From contig NZ_JACXIZ010000016.1 in assembly GCF_014705605.1 (NCBI RefSeq), positions 124,001 to 188,000 of the forward strand: a DNA stretch of 64,000 nucleotides. The letters are read 5' to 3'. Positions 41,801 through 49,928 of the stretch are shown here, in pieces. The stretch is from Paenibacillus sabuli (GTDB lineage: Bacteria > Bacillota > Bacilli > Paenibacillales > Paenibacillaceae). Each line of letters begins with the position of its first letter. Position 1 is the first letter of the stretch. The translations under genes and the position numbers were made by a program. Under the pieces are notes generated by a model, which saw only the letters and a program-made list of their open reading frames with translations, was not told the DNA's origin and did no database searches.

Positions 41801-43788
41801 CTGTAATTGTTGGGCGCTTCGCCGACATAGACGCGGTCGTGGCGAATCTCGCGGATCATCCAGGAGCTCGTGCCGAGCTGGAAGACGTCGCCGGTGCGGC
41901 TCTCCTCGACGAACTCCTCGTCCAGCTCGCCCAGATGCGCCCGGGTCTCGGCATGATGGACCGGATAGCCCGAGCTCTGCGGGATCGTCCCCGAGCCGGT
42001 CAGCGCCGCCATCGCCGTATTGCGGCGGCGGGCGATGCGCTCACTGCCCGGGTCCCACTCCAGGAGCGGTCTGGCGATCGGGTAGGTGCCCCCGAGCACG
42101 CGCAGCATCGCCTCCAGCCGCTCCCGGCTCAGCTCGCAATAGCACGCGCTGCGGCAGACGAGCCGATGCAGCGTCTCCAGCGACCAGTCGTCGAGCGCGG
42201 CCATCGCGACGGTCTGCTGCGAGAGCACGTCCAGCGGCTGCTCGGGCAGTCGGATCGGCTCGATCTCGCGCTGCGCGATGAGCTGCGCGAGCAGAGCGCT
42301 CTCGGGCAGCGCGCCGCGCTCGCGCACGAGTATCGCGCCGCGGCTGGCCTCGCCGACGCCGTGCCCGGCGCGGCCGATGCGCTGGATGCCGGAGGCGGCG
42401 TCCAGCGGCGAATCGACCTGGATGACGAGATCGATATGGCCGACGTCGATGCCCAGCTCGAGCGAGGAGGTGGCGACGATCGCGCGCAGCTCGCCCGTCT
42501 GGAGCTGGCGCTCGACCTCCAGCCGCCGCGCCCGGTCGAGGCTGCCGTGATGGGCGCGCGCCATCTCGTAGCCGACGTGATCGTTGAGCCGCAGGCAGAG
42601 CCGCTCGCACAGGCGCCGACTGTTGACGAAGATCAGCACGCTGCGCGCGCCGTCCATCAGTTGGACGAGCCGCTCCAGCAGCGGCACCCATACGGCTTCG
42701 CGGCTGTCTGCAATCGTGGTGGCGTAGTCGGGCATCGTGACGATCAGCTCGATCCGCTTGTCCATCGCGCTCGCGACGATGGCGACCGGGCGCGGCCGAT
42801 AGCCGAGCGGATGGGGGTGCGCGTCTGCCTCGCCGCCAGGCATTCCAGCCGGTGCAGGGACGCCTGGTGCGGCAGCGCGTGTCGCTGGGGCGCCGTCGTC
42901 GTTGCAGCTGCCTGTGTTGTCCTCGACGTTGCCGTCGGCGCCGATCCCGCCGTCAGATGCCTCGCCATCCGCGGCGCGGGACGGCCCTTCCTCCGCGCGC
43001 CCGGTTGCGCGCGGAGCAGCCGCAGCGTCAGCAGCACGGTCCTCGCCCGCTCCGCTCGATGCGACGCGCGCTGTGCCGGGATCGGGGCTCGCATGCAGGT
43101 CTTCGTCCGCTTCGGACCAGCCGCCGAGGAAGCGCGCCATCCGCTCGATCGGGCGCTGCGTCGCCGACACCCCGATGCGCTGCACGGGGGCCGGGCACCA
43201 GGCGGCGAGCCGCTCCAGCGACAGCGACAGATGGGCGCCGCGCTTGTCCGGCGCGAGGTCGTGAATCTCGTCGACGATGATCTGACGCGCCGTGCGCAGC
43301 ATCCCGCGCCCCTTGTCCGAGGTGAGCAGCAGGTACAGCGATTCCGGGGTGGTGATGAGCAGATCGGGCGGACGGCGCAGCATCGCCGCCCGCGCGCTGC
43401 TCTTGGTATCGCCGGTCCGCACGGCCGAGCGCAGGCCGGGCCAGGCGACGGTGCCGCTCTCCTCGGCGGTCCGCTCGATGGCGCCGACGAACTGCTCGAC
43501 ATGGAGCTGGATGTCGTTGTTGAGCGCCTTGAGCGGGGTGACGTAGATGACCTGCACGCCGCTCGGGGCCTCGCGCTCGTCCAGCTTGGCGCGCACGATC
43601 CGGTCGAGACAGGGCAGCAGCGCGGCGAGCGTCTTGCCGGAGCCGGTGGGGGCGGCGATCAGCGTATGGTCCCCGGCGCGAATCGACTCCCAGGCGCGCA
43701 GCTGGACATCGGTCGGCGCGCCGAAGCGGTCCGCGAACCAGCGGGCGAGCACAGGGTGAAAGGCGTCGAGCGGCGAAGCATGCGGCAT
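38851..43788 (-). CDS. Giant Lhr-type DEAD/DEAH-box helicase
   Basis: A 1645-residue superfamily-2 helicase. Motifs in order: Walker A APTGSGKT (46-53), TPLKAL, DEIH (173-176), GVSATQ (206-211), then a low-complexity insertion (about 225-333), VNSRRLCERL, ATSSLELGIDVGHIDLV and QRIGRAGHG. The remainder matches the Lhr/DEAD-associated winged-helix and barrel regions, and a second Pro/Ala/Ser-rich linker lies at about 1435-1475. Lhr proteins are 3'-5' translocases linked to DNA repair. The start at 43788 has AAAGGAGG upstream; the frame extends to 43860 without a start signal. It lies 35 bases after the photolyase gene, so both are probably co-transcribed as a repair operon. Confidence 0.92.
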   Translation of the reverse strand: MPHASPLDAFHPVLARWFADRFGAPTDVQLRAWESIRAGDHTLIAAPTGSGKTLAALLPCLDRIVRAKLDEREAPSGVQVIYVTPLKALNNDIQLHVEQFVGAIERTAEESGTVAWPGLRSAVRTGDTKSSARAAMLRRPPDLLITTPESLYLLLTSDKGRGMLRTARQIIVDEIHDLAPDKRGAHLSLSLERLAAWCPAPVQRIGVSATQRPIERMARFLGGWSEADEDLHASPDPGTARVASSGAGEDRAADAAAAPRATGRAEEGPSRAADGEASDGGIGADGNVEDNTGSCNDDGAPATRAAAPGVPAPAGMPGGEADAHPHPLGYRPRPVAIVASAMDKRIELIVTMPDYATTIADSREAVWVPLLERLVQLMDGARSVLIFVNSRRLCERLCLRLNDHVGYEMARAHHGSLDRARRLEVERQLQTGELRAIVATSSLELGIDVGHIDLVIQVDSPLDAASGIQRIGRAGHGVGEASRGAILVRERGALPESALLAQLIAQREIEPIRLPEQPLDVLSQQTVAMAALDDWSLETLHRLVCRSACYCELSRERLEAMLRVLGGTYPIARPLLEWDPGSERIARRRNTAMAALTGSGTIPQSSGYPVHHAETRAHLGELDEEFVEESRTGDVFQLGTSSWMIREIRHDRVYVGEAPNNYSEIPFWRAEGGEGGRSAWLAARLGALLERLDAELAQEARERAETWLQQACHLDHSAAERLVRLLESQRAACAVPTARRIVVEHYRDLMQHTHVVVHSPWGRRINRTWLLAIERQLQRLLPYRPYGNATNDGIELVLREWDPSWLRLITGLAAEALEPLLLEGLPGSALLAIAFRRIAETSLLLARSFTRTPLWQLRLRSEELLKEALPYADQFPYLDEAVRTALYRYLDLDGLRRILTAIAAGEIELVVRQTPHPSPLAAQFVSEYASRQLYEGDGLDEALQLQLRHLSKDWALRMPGASRRETGGIDPEVLAHERERLAAPQRQPDGTEALYALLKARGDLSRPELERLAGEQAGAWLQELERSGRVCALRFGAQTRWICADEQALYAAFPETPAAIALVAGRFAEHRLAIDAQALQARYPALLGGQAERVLEELLRQDKLERAPFAATPEEPLWSSRKVAARLVRLSIQEARKRARPLQPERWLGQMAALQHALAGTQLQGEDGLRQVIARLQGLYLPLSHWETLIFPARLQRYRREALDLLCASGEVLWLGRKHDGDKEGRVAFFLAESHALYAPLVARIASDTPAAGTSGEARERTRHPALLERLRTQGASFLTRLARETGQLPSELLGELLELVWEGRVSNDQFAPLRLHAGAKPARLKGTGSGQGRWYWTGTLAAAHADEPAAAPGPRTPAQDHVRLARIDADYPDEPPTSQHASAPPGGSGTSAPPETSHAGAQPGSTRASGGPEQSAAAWIQHLVQSYGLITRELAAGACPYSWDKLLPMLKRLEEWGVMTRGRFIQGVESMQFTSRELAEQLRQPRAQPQAEGVTVLPAVDPANPYGLLIGWPEQPGAAFARKPGHYLVLAGADWRLWVEGRGRRIYELTRGAQPPADAGDPAEERAGSFADAPVAARAEAPAPDLDTLREMCRQLLALQSLRKLKIERWNGQLVQDTAAGQQLLALGAERDAGALVLWPSQLG

Positions 43789-43823
43789 CGGGGGTTCCTC
43801 CTTTGTCACGTATCGAATTTTGC

Positions 43824-45173
43824 TTATCGCAAAATATCCTTGTAGACCTCGATCGCCCACTGGCGCGAGTCCTTGAGGTCGACGATCGCGTCCGGGCGCG
43901 GACGGTGGATGTCCCGGTCCGAGAGGTCGCGCAGCTCCGGCAGCCAGCGGCGGATATAGGTGCCTGAAGGGTCGTACCGGGCCGACTGCGTCTGCGGGTT
44001 CATGACGCGGAAGTACGGCGACGCGTCATAGCCGAGCGAGGCGCTCCACAGCCAGCCGCCGCGATTCTGCGCATTGTCGTAGTCGGCGAGCTGGCGGCGG
44101 AAGTATTGCTCGCCGAGCGTGAACGGACAGAGCAGATTTTTCGTCAGGAACATCGCGCTGACCATCCGCAGCCGGTTCGGCATCTCGCCGGTCTCGGCGA
44201 TCTGCTTCATCGCCGCGTCGACGATCGGGATGCCGGTCGTGCCGCGCTCCCAGGCCTCGTAGTGGCGGTCGCTGAGCCGCGACAGGTCGTAGCGGCGCTC
44301 ATAGTGGAAGAAGTCCTCGTGATAGCGCGCCTGGTACAGGTAAAAATCGCGCCACGCGAGCTGCCGGACCCAAGCTTCTGCGCCGCGCTCGTTCTGTACC
44401 GCCTCGTAGACCGTCTTGACCGCGAGCGCGCCGGTATTGAGATGCCGGGAGAGCCGGCTCGTCGCCTGCTCGTTGGCGAAATCGTCTCGATGGCCAGCGT
44501 AGCGATGCAGTCGTCCGCTGCTGATGAATTGCGCCAGGTCCTCCTCGGGACCGGTCGCCTCGCGCGCGGCGTCCGCGAGCGCGTCGGCTACTGCGCGGGG
44601 CGGCGCATAGCGCCGGGCGACAGCGGCATCCGGCGCCCCGACCGTATCGAGCGCCTCGACGCCGACCTCGGCCGCAGGCGCGTAGTGGGCATGCAGGTAG
44701 GCCTGCCACTTGCGGTAGAAGGGCGTGAATACCTTGTACGGCTCGTCCCGCCCAGTGCTGCGCTGGAAGTCGTCGAGCTCCGCGAGCGACGCATCGTCGA
44801 GCAGCACCCAGGGCACGTCATGCCGCTGCGCCACCTCCGCGATCGCTTCGTCCCGCCGGCGGGCGTACGGCGTATCGTCGCGGTGGGCGACGATGCCGCT
44901 GATCGGATGCGCCTCGAGCAGGGCGCCGACCACCTCTTGCGGCGGGCCGTAGAGCAGCTGCAGCGTCTGGCCGCCGGCCTCGTATTCGCGTACCAGCCGC
45001 GCGGCGGCAGCGAGGAAGGTGCCGCCGCCGGGCGCGGTCAGCCGCTCGTCCAGCAGCGCCGGATCGAGGATGAGCGCGTGCAGGCCGGGCATGGCCCGCT
45101 TTTTGAGCGCGGCAAAGGCGCGCAGCTGGCGCGCCCGCAAATCTTTGCGGTGCAAGAACAGATACATGGACAT
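43824..45173 (-). CDS. Deoxyribodipyrimidine photolyase (class I-like)
   Basis: A 449-residue cryptochrome/photolyase-family flavoprotein that repairs UV-induced pyrimidine dimers using blue light. The N-terminal alpha/beta antenna domain starts LFLHRKDLRARQLRA; the FAD-binding helical domain contains GETGEMPNRLRMVSA-like region, then SASLGYDASPYFRVMNPQTQ and PSGTYIRRWLPEL, diagnostic of class I photolyases. GGAGG lies 9 bases before the ATG. The Lhr-type helicase gene follows after 35 bases. The 189-base region upstream carries the terminator of the NlpC/P60 gene. Confidence 0.92.
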   Translation of the reverse strand: MSMYLFLHRKDLRARQLRAFAALKKRAMPGLHALILDPALLDERLTAPGGGTFLAAAARLVREYEAGGQTLQLLYGPPQEVVGALLEAHPISGIVAHRDDTPYARRRDEAIAEVAQRHDVPWVLLDDASLAELDDFQRSTGRDEPYKVFTPFYRKWQAYLHAHYAPAAEVGVEALDTVGAPDAAVARRYAPPRAVADALADAAREATGPEEDLAQFISSGRLHRYAGHRDDFANEQATSRLSRHLNTGALAVKTVYEAVQNERGAEAWVRQLAWRDFYLYQARYHEDFFHYERRYDLSRLSDRHYEAWERGTTGIPIVDAAMKQIAETGEMPNRLRMVSAMFLTKNLLCPFTLGEQYFRRQLADYDNAQNRGGWLWSASLGYDASPYFRVMNPQTQSARYDPSGTYIRRWLPELRDLSDRDIHRPRPDAIVDLKDSRQWAIEVYKDILR

Positions 45174-45230
45174 GGATCGGCGCCTCCTTCGCAGCAGGGT
45201 TCATACGCTCAGTGTGGACGAGATGGGCAA

Positions 45231-45276
45231 AATAAAAACCGCACGGCCCGCCCCGCTCGGGGGCGTCCATACGGTT
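45231..45276 (-). terminator. Rho-independent terminator after the NlpC/P60 gene
   Basis: On the minus strand AACCG...CGCCCC, loop CGAGC, GGGGCG...CGGTT, followed by TTTATTTT. The stem has small bulges. It starts about 87 bases after the stop at 45363 and lies upstream of the photolyase start. Confidence 0.75.
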
Positions 45277-45362
45277 CAAGGCGAAACGCATGTGTAATTC
45301 CATTACACGATCAATCATGAGAAGAAACAGCTTGTCCCGCTAGCGCGAAAGCCGCTTGCCGC

Positions 45363-45842
45363 TTACTTGGCCGGCGTGGCGTACTTCTGATACTGCGCCT
45401 CGCTGAGGGCGCGGCGCGCAGTGACGTAGCGCTCGCTGTAATAGGATGATTCGAGCTCGCTGACGATGACGCCCTTGCTCGACGAGGAATGGGCGAACTT
45501 GCCGTCGCCGACGTAGATGCCGACATGCGAGATGCCTTTGCCGCTAGTGTTGAAGAATACGAGATCGCCTGCGCGCAGATCGCTTTTGGCGACCTTGTCG
45601 CCGATCGTGGCCTGCGAGCCGGACGTGCGCGGCAGCTCGATGCCGAATTGATCGAAGACGTAGGATGTGAAGCCGGAGCAGTCGAAGCCGCTCGTCGTGG
45701 TGCCGCCGTACTTGTAGCGGATGCCGATCAGATCGTCGATGGCGCCGTCCATTTGGGAGGCAGTGCCTGCGAACGCTGTGCCTGCAAATGAGGCCAGCAG
45801 CATAACGAAGGTGAGTGCAGTAGCCGCGACTTTTTTCAACAA
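45363..45842 (-). CDS. Secreted NlpC/P60 peptidoglycan endopeptidase
   Basis: A 159-residue exported cysteine peptidase that cuts peptide stems in the cell wall. A signal peptide (about 1-25, AFAG) precedes the NlpC/P60 domain. The catalytic triad is visible: Cys55 in GFDCSGFTSYVF, His106 in ISHVGIYVG and His118 in FAHSSSS. Two adjacent TTG codons can start it; 45842 is given, and 45839 (MKKVAA) has slightly better spacing from AAGGAG. There is no separate wall-binding domain. The leader is a c-di-AMP riboswitch, so expression should fall when c-di-AMP is high, as known for Firmicute wall hydrolase genes with this element. Confidence 0.93.
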   Translation of the reverse strand: MLKKVAATALTFVMLLASFAGTAFAGTASQMDGAIDDLIGIRYKYGGTTTSGFDCSGFTSYVFDQFGIELPRTSGSQATIGDKVAKSDLRAGDLVFFNTSGKGISHVGIYVGDGKFAHSSSSKGVIVSELESSYYSERYVTARRALSEAQYQKYATPAK

Positions 45843-45854
45843 TGCTTCTCCTTC

Positions 45855-46028
45855 CAGTGCCTGCGAGGTTAGCTGTAGGGTTCGGTCGAAAGGTGTCCCT
45901 ATGATTTCTAGCGCGTGCGTGCCGCAAGTCTTTCCTCATAAAAGACGGTTCGCGGCCCGCACGGCCAAAATCAATTCACCCGGTGTGGTTCCCCCGTTTC
46001 CCAATGACGGGAATTCGGCAGATATTTA
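45855..46028 (-). promoter_or_regulatory. ydaO-type cyclic di-AMP riboswitch
   Basis: On the minus strand the conserved parts appear in order: CTGCCGAATTCCCG, AACGGGGGAACCA, GGGTGAAT, ATAGGG, CGACCGAACCCTACAGCT, AACCTCGCAGGC, followed by AAGGAG of the NlpC/P60 gene. These are the hallmark segments of the ydaO/yuaA element, which binds c-di-AMP and usually turns genes off. The boundaries are approximate. Confidence 0.93.
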
Positions 46029-46142
46029 TGTACAAGTAAGGGTATTCGCCAAAATCTGCACATTTCCTTTCTTGTCACAAAATGTTCACAATTTAATTGA
46101 AACTTGCGCGTCGCGGTTACGTTGCATGGTTACTGGCGATAC

Positions 46143-46170
46143 AAAAAAACCGCCCCTTGGCCGGGAGCGG
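46143..46170 (-). terminator. Rho-independent terminator downstream of the membrane-protein gene
   Basis: On the minus strand CCGCTCC pairs with GGGGCGG and is followed by TTTTTTT (46149-46143). It lies 206 bases after the stop at 46376; the sequence between (46171-46375) holds nothing recognisable. Confidence 0.7.
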
Positions 46171-46375
46171 CTGAGCCTGGCTATGACTTGCAGCGTGATG
46201 TGCGGCGATGGCGCGAATGGAAGGTCGCAATGTCAGGCCGCGTCGGGTCAGCGGGCGTTCGACGATGGCAGACGGCTCACTCTGCGACGACAGACGCTTC
46301 CGCGCCGGTGGGCGACTCCACGGCGTCCGGATGGCCCACTCTGCGCCGGTGGAAAAATTCGTGCCGGTATGAAGC

Positions 46376-47206
46376 TCACTCCGCCGCAGGAGGCCCTTGT
46401 CCGCGCCAGGCGGCGTACTGGGCGGCAAGGATCCAGACCTTGATCAGGGTGCGGGCCAAATACCCCGCCTGATGCAGCAGCAGCGCGAGCAGGCCGGCCC
46501 ACAGCAGCGAGAGCGCCGAGGCGGAGAGGCTGAGACCGGCGGCGATGGTCCACAGGATCAGCGACAGCAGCGCGAGCGGGAAGAAGTGCCGCAGTGCGAT
46601 CAGCATCGCACTGCCCCAGCCGGTGCGCGCGACGGCGCCGAATTGCAGTGCCAGCACGAGCAGGTGGACGACGATCGCCCAGGTCGCCCAGCCGAGGGCA
46701 TACGGGAGCGCCTGCATGGCGAGCTGCTGCACGGTCGCACCGCCGCCGGCCAGCGCGCGCGCCAGCGGCGGGACGAGCCACCAGCCGGGCGCCAGCATCA
46801 GCGCGGTCTTGAGCCAATAGAGCAGCGTGATCGGGCGCCACGCGCGGCGGATGCCGAGCAGGAAGGCGGTGCCGCGCTCGGTATCGGCATGCCGCAGCGA
46901 GTAGAGCAGCCCCGCCTGCAGGAGCGGCGTCAGCAGCAGCCGCAGTGCGAGCATGCCGCCCAGCATCCACAGGTAGGGCGCAGCGAGGTCCGTTTTGAGC
47001 AGACGGAATTCGGCCTCCGCGAAGAACAACTGCACGCTTCCGGCTGATGCGAGCGCATCCGGGTACCGCTTCAGCAGCGGTACGACCGCCGCGCTGACGA
47101 ACCGATACAGGAAGAACCCCCATACGAGCTGATACAGGAATAGCAGCAGGACGACCGGCATGTGCCGCAGCGTCAGCGACCAGCCTTGCTTCATATAGAT
47201 TCGCAC
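46376..47206 (-). CDS. Polytopic membrane protein of unknown function
   Basis: A 276-residue protein with about six hydrophobic segments (first VVLLLFLYQLVWGFFLY, last SLLWAGLLALLLHQAGYLA). It lacks transporter signatures. The start is uncertain: GTG 47206 has GAGG nine bases upstream; ATG 47224 would overlap the upstream peptidase gene by seven bases. It directly follows the M1 peptidase gene and is probably co-transcribed with it. The family may be the broad membrane-protein group often encoded next to peptidases in Paenibacillaceae, but I cannot name it. Confidence 0.75.
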   Translation of the reverse strand: MRIYMKQGWSLTLRHMPVVLLLFLYQLVWGFFLYRFVSAAVVPLLKRYPDALASAGSVQLFFAEAEFRLLKTDLAAPYLWMLGGMLALRLLLTPLLQAGLLYSLRHADTERGTAFLLGIRRAWRPITLLYWLKTALMLAPGWWLVPPLARALAGGGATVQQLAMQALPYALGWATWAIVVHLLVLALQFGAVARTGWGSAMLIALRHFFPLALLSLILWTIAAGLSLSASALSLLWAGLLALLLHQAGYLARTLIKVWILAAQYAAWRGQGPPAAE

Positions 47207-47217
47207 GTGCTCACACC

Positions 47218-49287
47218 TCACCATCCGACGGAGCCGAGCAGCCCCTCGATTATTTTGACGATGCCCAGGTTCCAGCGGACCGTCGTCTGCCTGGGCAGCT
47301 CCGCTTTCATGAAATTATTGATGCGCCGATTGTCCAGCACGATCGTATGGTTCGGATCGACGACCGCCCACTCCAGCGGCGCGCTGTGCGTCAGCTTGTA
47401 TTGAATATGGGACTGCTTGCCGTCCCATTCCTTGGACAGCGCGGTGCCGTCGCGGAAGCGGAATTCGATCGGCACCGGGTCGTGGTCGCCGCCGTACTTG
47501 CGGATCAGCACGATCGACTCGTAGACGGTCAGGCCGTTCCGACGCACCGGCCGGACATGGATCGACTCCACGGCGAAGTCGGCCATCTGCTCGCCGTATA
47601 CGTATTGGCTGAAAAAGTCGTCCCAGTCCTCGCCGGTCACACGCTCTACGACACGCTGGAAGTCGGCGGTGGACGGGTGGTTGAACTTATACTGCTGGAA
47701 GTAGCTGCGCATCACCTTGCGCATCATCGACGGTCCGATCCGGCGCTCGATCCCGACGAGCACGAGCTTGGCGCGCAGGTAGACGTTCTCCGCGTAATGA
47801 TCGTGGCTGCGGTAGGACCAGGACAGCTGCTTGAGCGGCGCCGGGTCGGTCATGTAGCTCGCCTCTACCCGCAGGCTCGGCGCCACGCCGTATTCGCTCT
47901 CCATCACCTTGTCCTCGGCATAGGAGGTGAAGCCTTCGTCGAGCCACGCCTCCTCGAATTCATTGGAAGCGACCATACCGTACCAGTACTGATGGCCGAT
48001 CTCATGCACGACGACCCGCTCCAGCTCGTAACCGGGATCGTCCTCGTCGGCGGCGAAGCCGGTGACGAGCGTCGGATACTCCATGCCTCCCGCTCCGCCG
48101 GCGCCCGCCGGCGGGACAACAATCGACAGCGTCGAGTACGGGTACTCGCCGTACCACTGCGCGTACTTGGCCAGGGCGGACTGCGCGGCGTGAAGGTAGC
48201 GGTCCTTGAGCTTGGCGTGGCGCGGGTCGAGGTAGAGCTTGATGCGCACGCCCGGCACGCCCTCTGCCGAGAACGGGGTCTCCGAGTAGACGAAGTGCGG
48301 CGAGGCCGACCAGGCAAAGTCGTGCACATCGTCGGCGTAGAATTGGTAGGTCTTGCGCTCGCCCTCCCGCACCGGCGTCTGCGCCGGGAAGCCGGTCGCC
48401 GCCACGACATAGTCCGCGGGGACGTCGATCTTGACGCTGTAAATGCCGAAGTCGCTGTAAAATTCCGAATTGCCGTGGTACTGATGGGCGTTCCAGCCCT
48501 CGCTGACGCGGCCGCGCGTGCCGGCTGTCTCGTACTTGGCGAGCTTGGGGAACCACTGGCCCGCCATGACGAAGTCGCCGGCGTAGCCCATGCGGGCGAA
48601 GACTTCGGGCAGCTTGACCTCGTAGGTCATCGACAGCGTCACCTCGTCGCCGGGGTAGACCGGGTCCGGGAGCCGCAGCTTGGCCAGCGTCATGTCGGCC
48701 GTATTGCCGTCGTCGGGCTGCACGAAGTGCAGGCGGGGCAGCAGGTTGACGCCCTGGCCGGTCTGCAGCGACTCCAGCTTCATATAGCCGGTGCTGTCTG
48801 CAGTCGCTTCGTCCGAGCGCAGCTTGCCGCCCGACTCCTGCATGAAGGTCGACTGCGGCGAGGCGAAGGCATTGGGATACAGATGAAAGTACAGCTCGGA
48901 CACGGCCTGCTTGCCGGGGTTGGTCCAGGTGATGGTCTGCTTGCCCGAGAGCAGGTGCTCGGTTTCGCTGAGCCGGACTTCGATGTGGTATTCCGCGACT
49001 CTGCGGCTCAGCGCCTGCGCGCGCGGCTCCTGGAGCGCGGGCGGCTCGCCGGCAGCGGGGACGGAGCCTGCCGCTTCGGCCGGGGTGTCGCCCGCCTCGC
49101 TCGCGAGCGAGCCCGGGAGCACGTCCGATTCGAGGGCGGGCGAGAGCGCGCTCGAATCGGCCACGGGCGTCCCGGCATACGTGTACTGGGACGTCCAGGC
49201 GTCCCCGAAGCCGTGCCCGGCGGACAGGACGAGGGTGGCAGCAATGACGACAACGAGTGTGATTGACAGGGCGTGACGTGGGATCAT
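47218..49287 (-). CDS. Exported M1-family zinc metallopeptidase
   Basis: A 689-residue aminopeptidase-like protein. A signal or signal-anchor sequence (about 5-28) is followed by a low-complexity Ala/Pro/Glu stretch (about 40-80) and the M1 beta-sandwich. The zinc site is HEIGHQYWYGMVASNEFEEA, with His428, Glu429, His432 and a third ligand at about Glu451 in the normal 18-residue spacing; GGMEYPT corresponds to the GxMEN substrate motif. The catalytic domain is followed by a short helical region and a beta-sandwich tail. The start at 49287 is supported by GGGAGG nine bases upstream. It probably degrades peptides outside the membrane. The membrane protein gene follows. Confidence 0.9.
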   Translation of the reverse strand: MIPRHALSITLVVVIAATLVLSAGHGFGDAWTSQYTYAGTPVADSSALSPALESDVLPGSLASEAGDTPAEAAGSVPAAGEPPALQEPRAQALSRRVAEYHIEVRLSETEHLLSGKQTITWTNPGKQAVSELYFHLYPNAFASPQSTFMQESGGKLRSDEATADSTGYMKLESLQTGQGVNLLPRLHFVQPDDGNTADMTLAKLRLPDPVYPGDEVTLSMTYEVKLPEVFARMGYAGDFVMAGQWFPKLAKYETAGTRGRVSEGWNAHQYHGNSEFYSDFGIYSVKIDVPADYVVAATGFPAQTPVREGERKTYQFYADDVHDFAWSASPHFVYSETPFSAEGVPGVRIKLYLDPRHAKLKDRYLHAAQSALAKYAQWYGEYPYSTLSIVVPPAGAGGAGGMEYPTLVTGFAADEDDPGYELERVVVHEIGHQYWYGMVASNEFEEAWLDEGFTSYAEDKVMESEYGVAPSLRVEASYMTDPAPLKQLSWSYRSHDHYAENVYLRAKLVLVGIERRIGPSMMRKVMRSYFQQYKFNHPSTADFQRVVERVTGEDWDDFFSQYVYGEQMADFAVESIHVRPVRRNGLTVYESIVLIRKYGGDHDPVPIEFRFRDGTALSKEWDGKQSHIQYKLTHSAPLEWAVVDPNHTIVLDNRRINNFMKAELPRQTTVRWNLGIVKIIEGLLGSVGW

Positions 49288-49424
49288 GAGTCCATACCTC
49301 CCGTGGTTGACAAGCATCTACAGCATGTATATGTTTGCTTTTCACGGATTATTAGCTAAAATGGAATTAAACTTGGGGGCGAGGTCGAGAAGGCCGCGTC
49401 TTGCAAAGGGAAGGGTGTACGGAC

Positions 49425-49928
49425 ATGGAACAAGGCGGCGAAAAAAAGCCGAAGAAGCAGCTGGCGCTCAACGTGGTCAGCAACAAGGAGCACAAAGGAT
49501 TCGGGGCGGGCTCGATCGATCTCAATTCGGTGTCCTGCGTCATTATAGACGGCGACGAGGCGTACATCGACATCGGCGCCATGCACGCCAAGAGCAAGGT
49601 GGAGCGGCGCATCAAGTTCAGCACCAACAAGGAGGATGTGCCCAGCGGCCGGACCTGCTGGATCGTCTGGGTCGCGGTCGACCGCAGCGAGGAAGGCCAA
49701 TACTATGCCGGGGCGACCGCTTGCGAGATGCTGATCGACGAGGAAGCGCGGCGCGGCTGGAAGATCCTCGCCGATCATGTGAACCGGCTGGACTATGCCA
49801 TCAAGCGGCGCATCATGGTCGACAACCTGGGCACCAAGGAGAAGGGACTGCTGCGCGAGCTGCTGATCAAGCACAACGAGCTGTGGTGGACGAATTCGCC
49901 GGACCTGCAGGCCGCGCTGGCCGAGTAG
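49425..49928 (+). CDS. ywhD: YwhD-family conserved protein
   Basis: A 167-residue protein matching YwhD of Bacillus, including the core KSKVERRIKFSTNKEDVP, WIVWVAVDR and YYAGATACEM, then ARRGWKILADHVNRLDYAIK. It has no signal peptide or membrane segment. The biochemical function is unknown. In Bacillus ywhD is a neighbour of pbpG, speE and speB; the same set follows here, which supports the identity. ATG 49425 is used; a TTG at 49401 would add eight residues. It is divergent from the M1 peptidase gene. Confidence 0.9.
   Translation: MEQGGEKKPKKQLALNVVSNKEHKGFGAGSIDLNSVSCVIIDGDEAYIDIGAMHAKSKVERRIKFSTNKEDVPSGRTCWIVWVAVDRSEEGQYYAGATACEMLIDEEARRGWKILADHVNRLDYAIKRRIMVDNLGTKEKGLLRELLIKHNELWWTNSPDLQAALAE

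Noticed and set aside
41515-43845. Long plus-strand open frame opposite the helicase
   Set aside because: High GC keeps the antisense frame open; the minus strand carries all helicase motifs, and the plus translation shows none.
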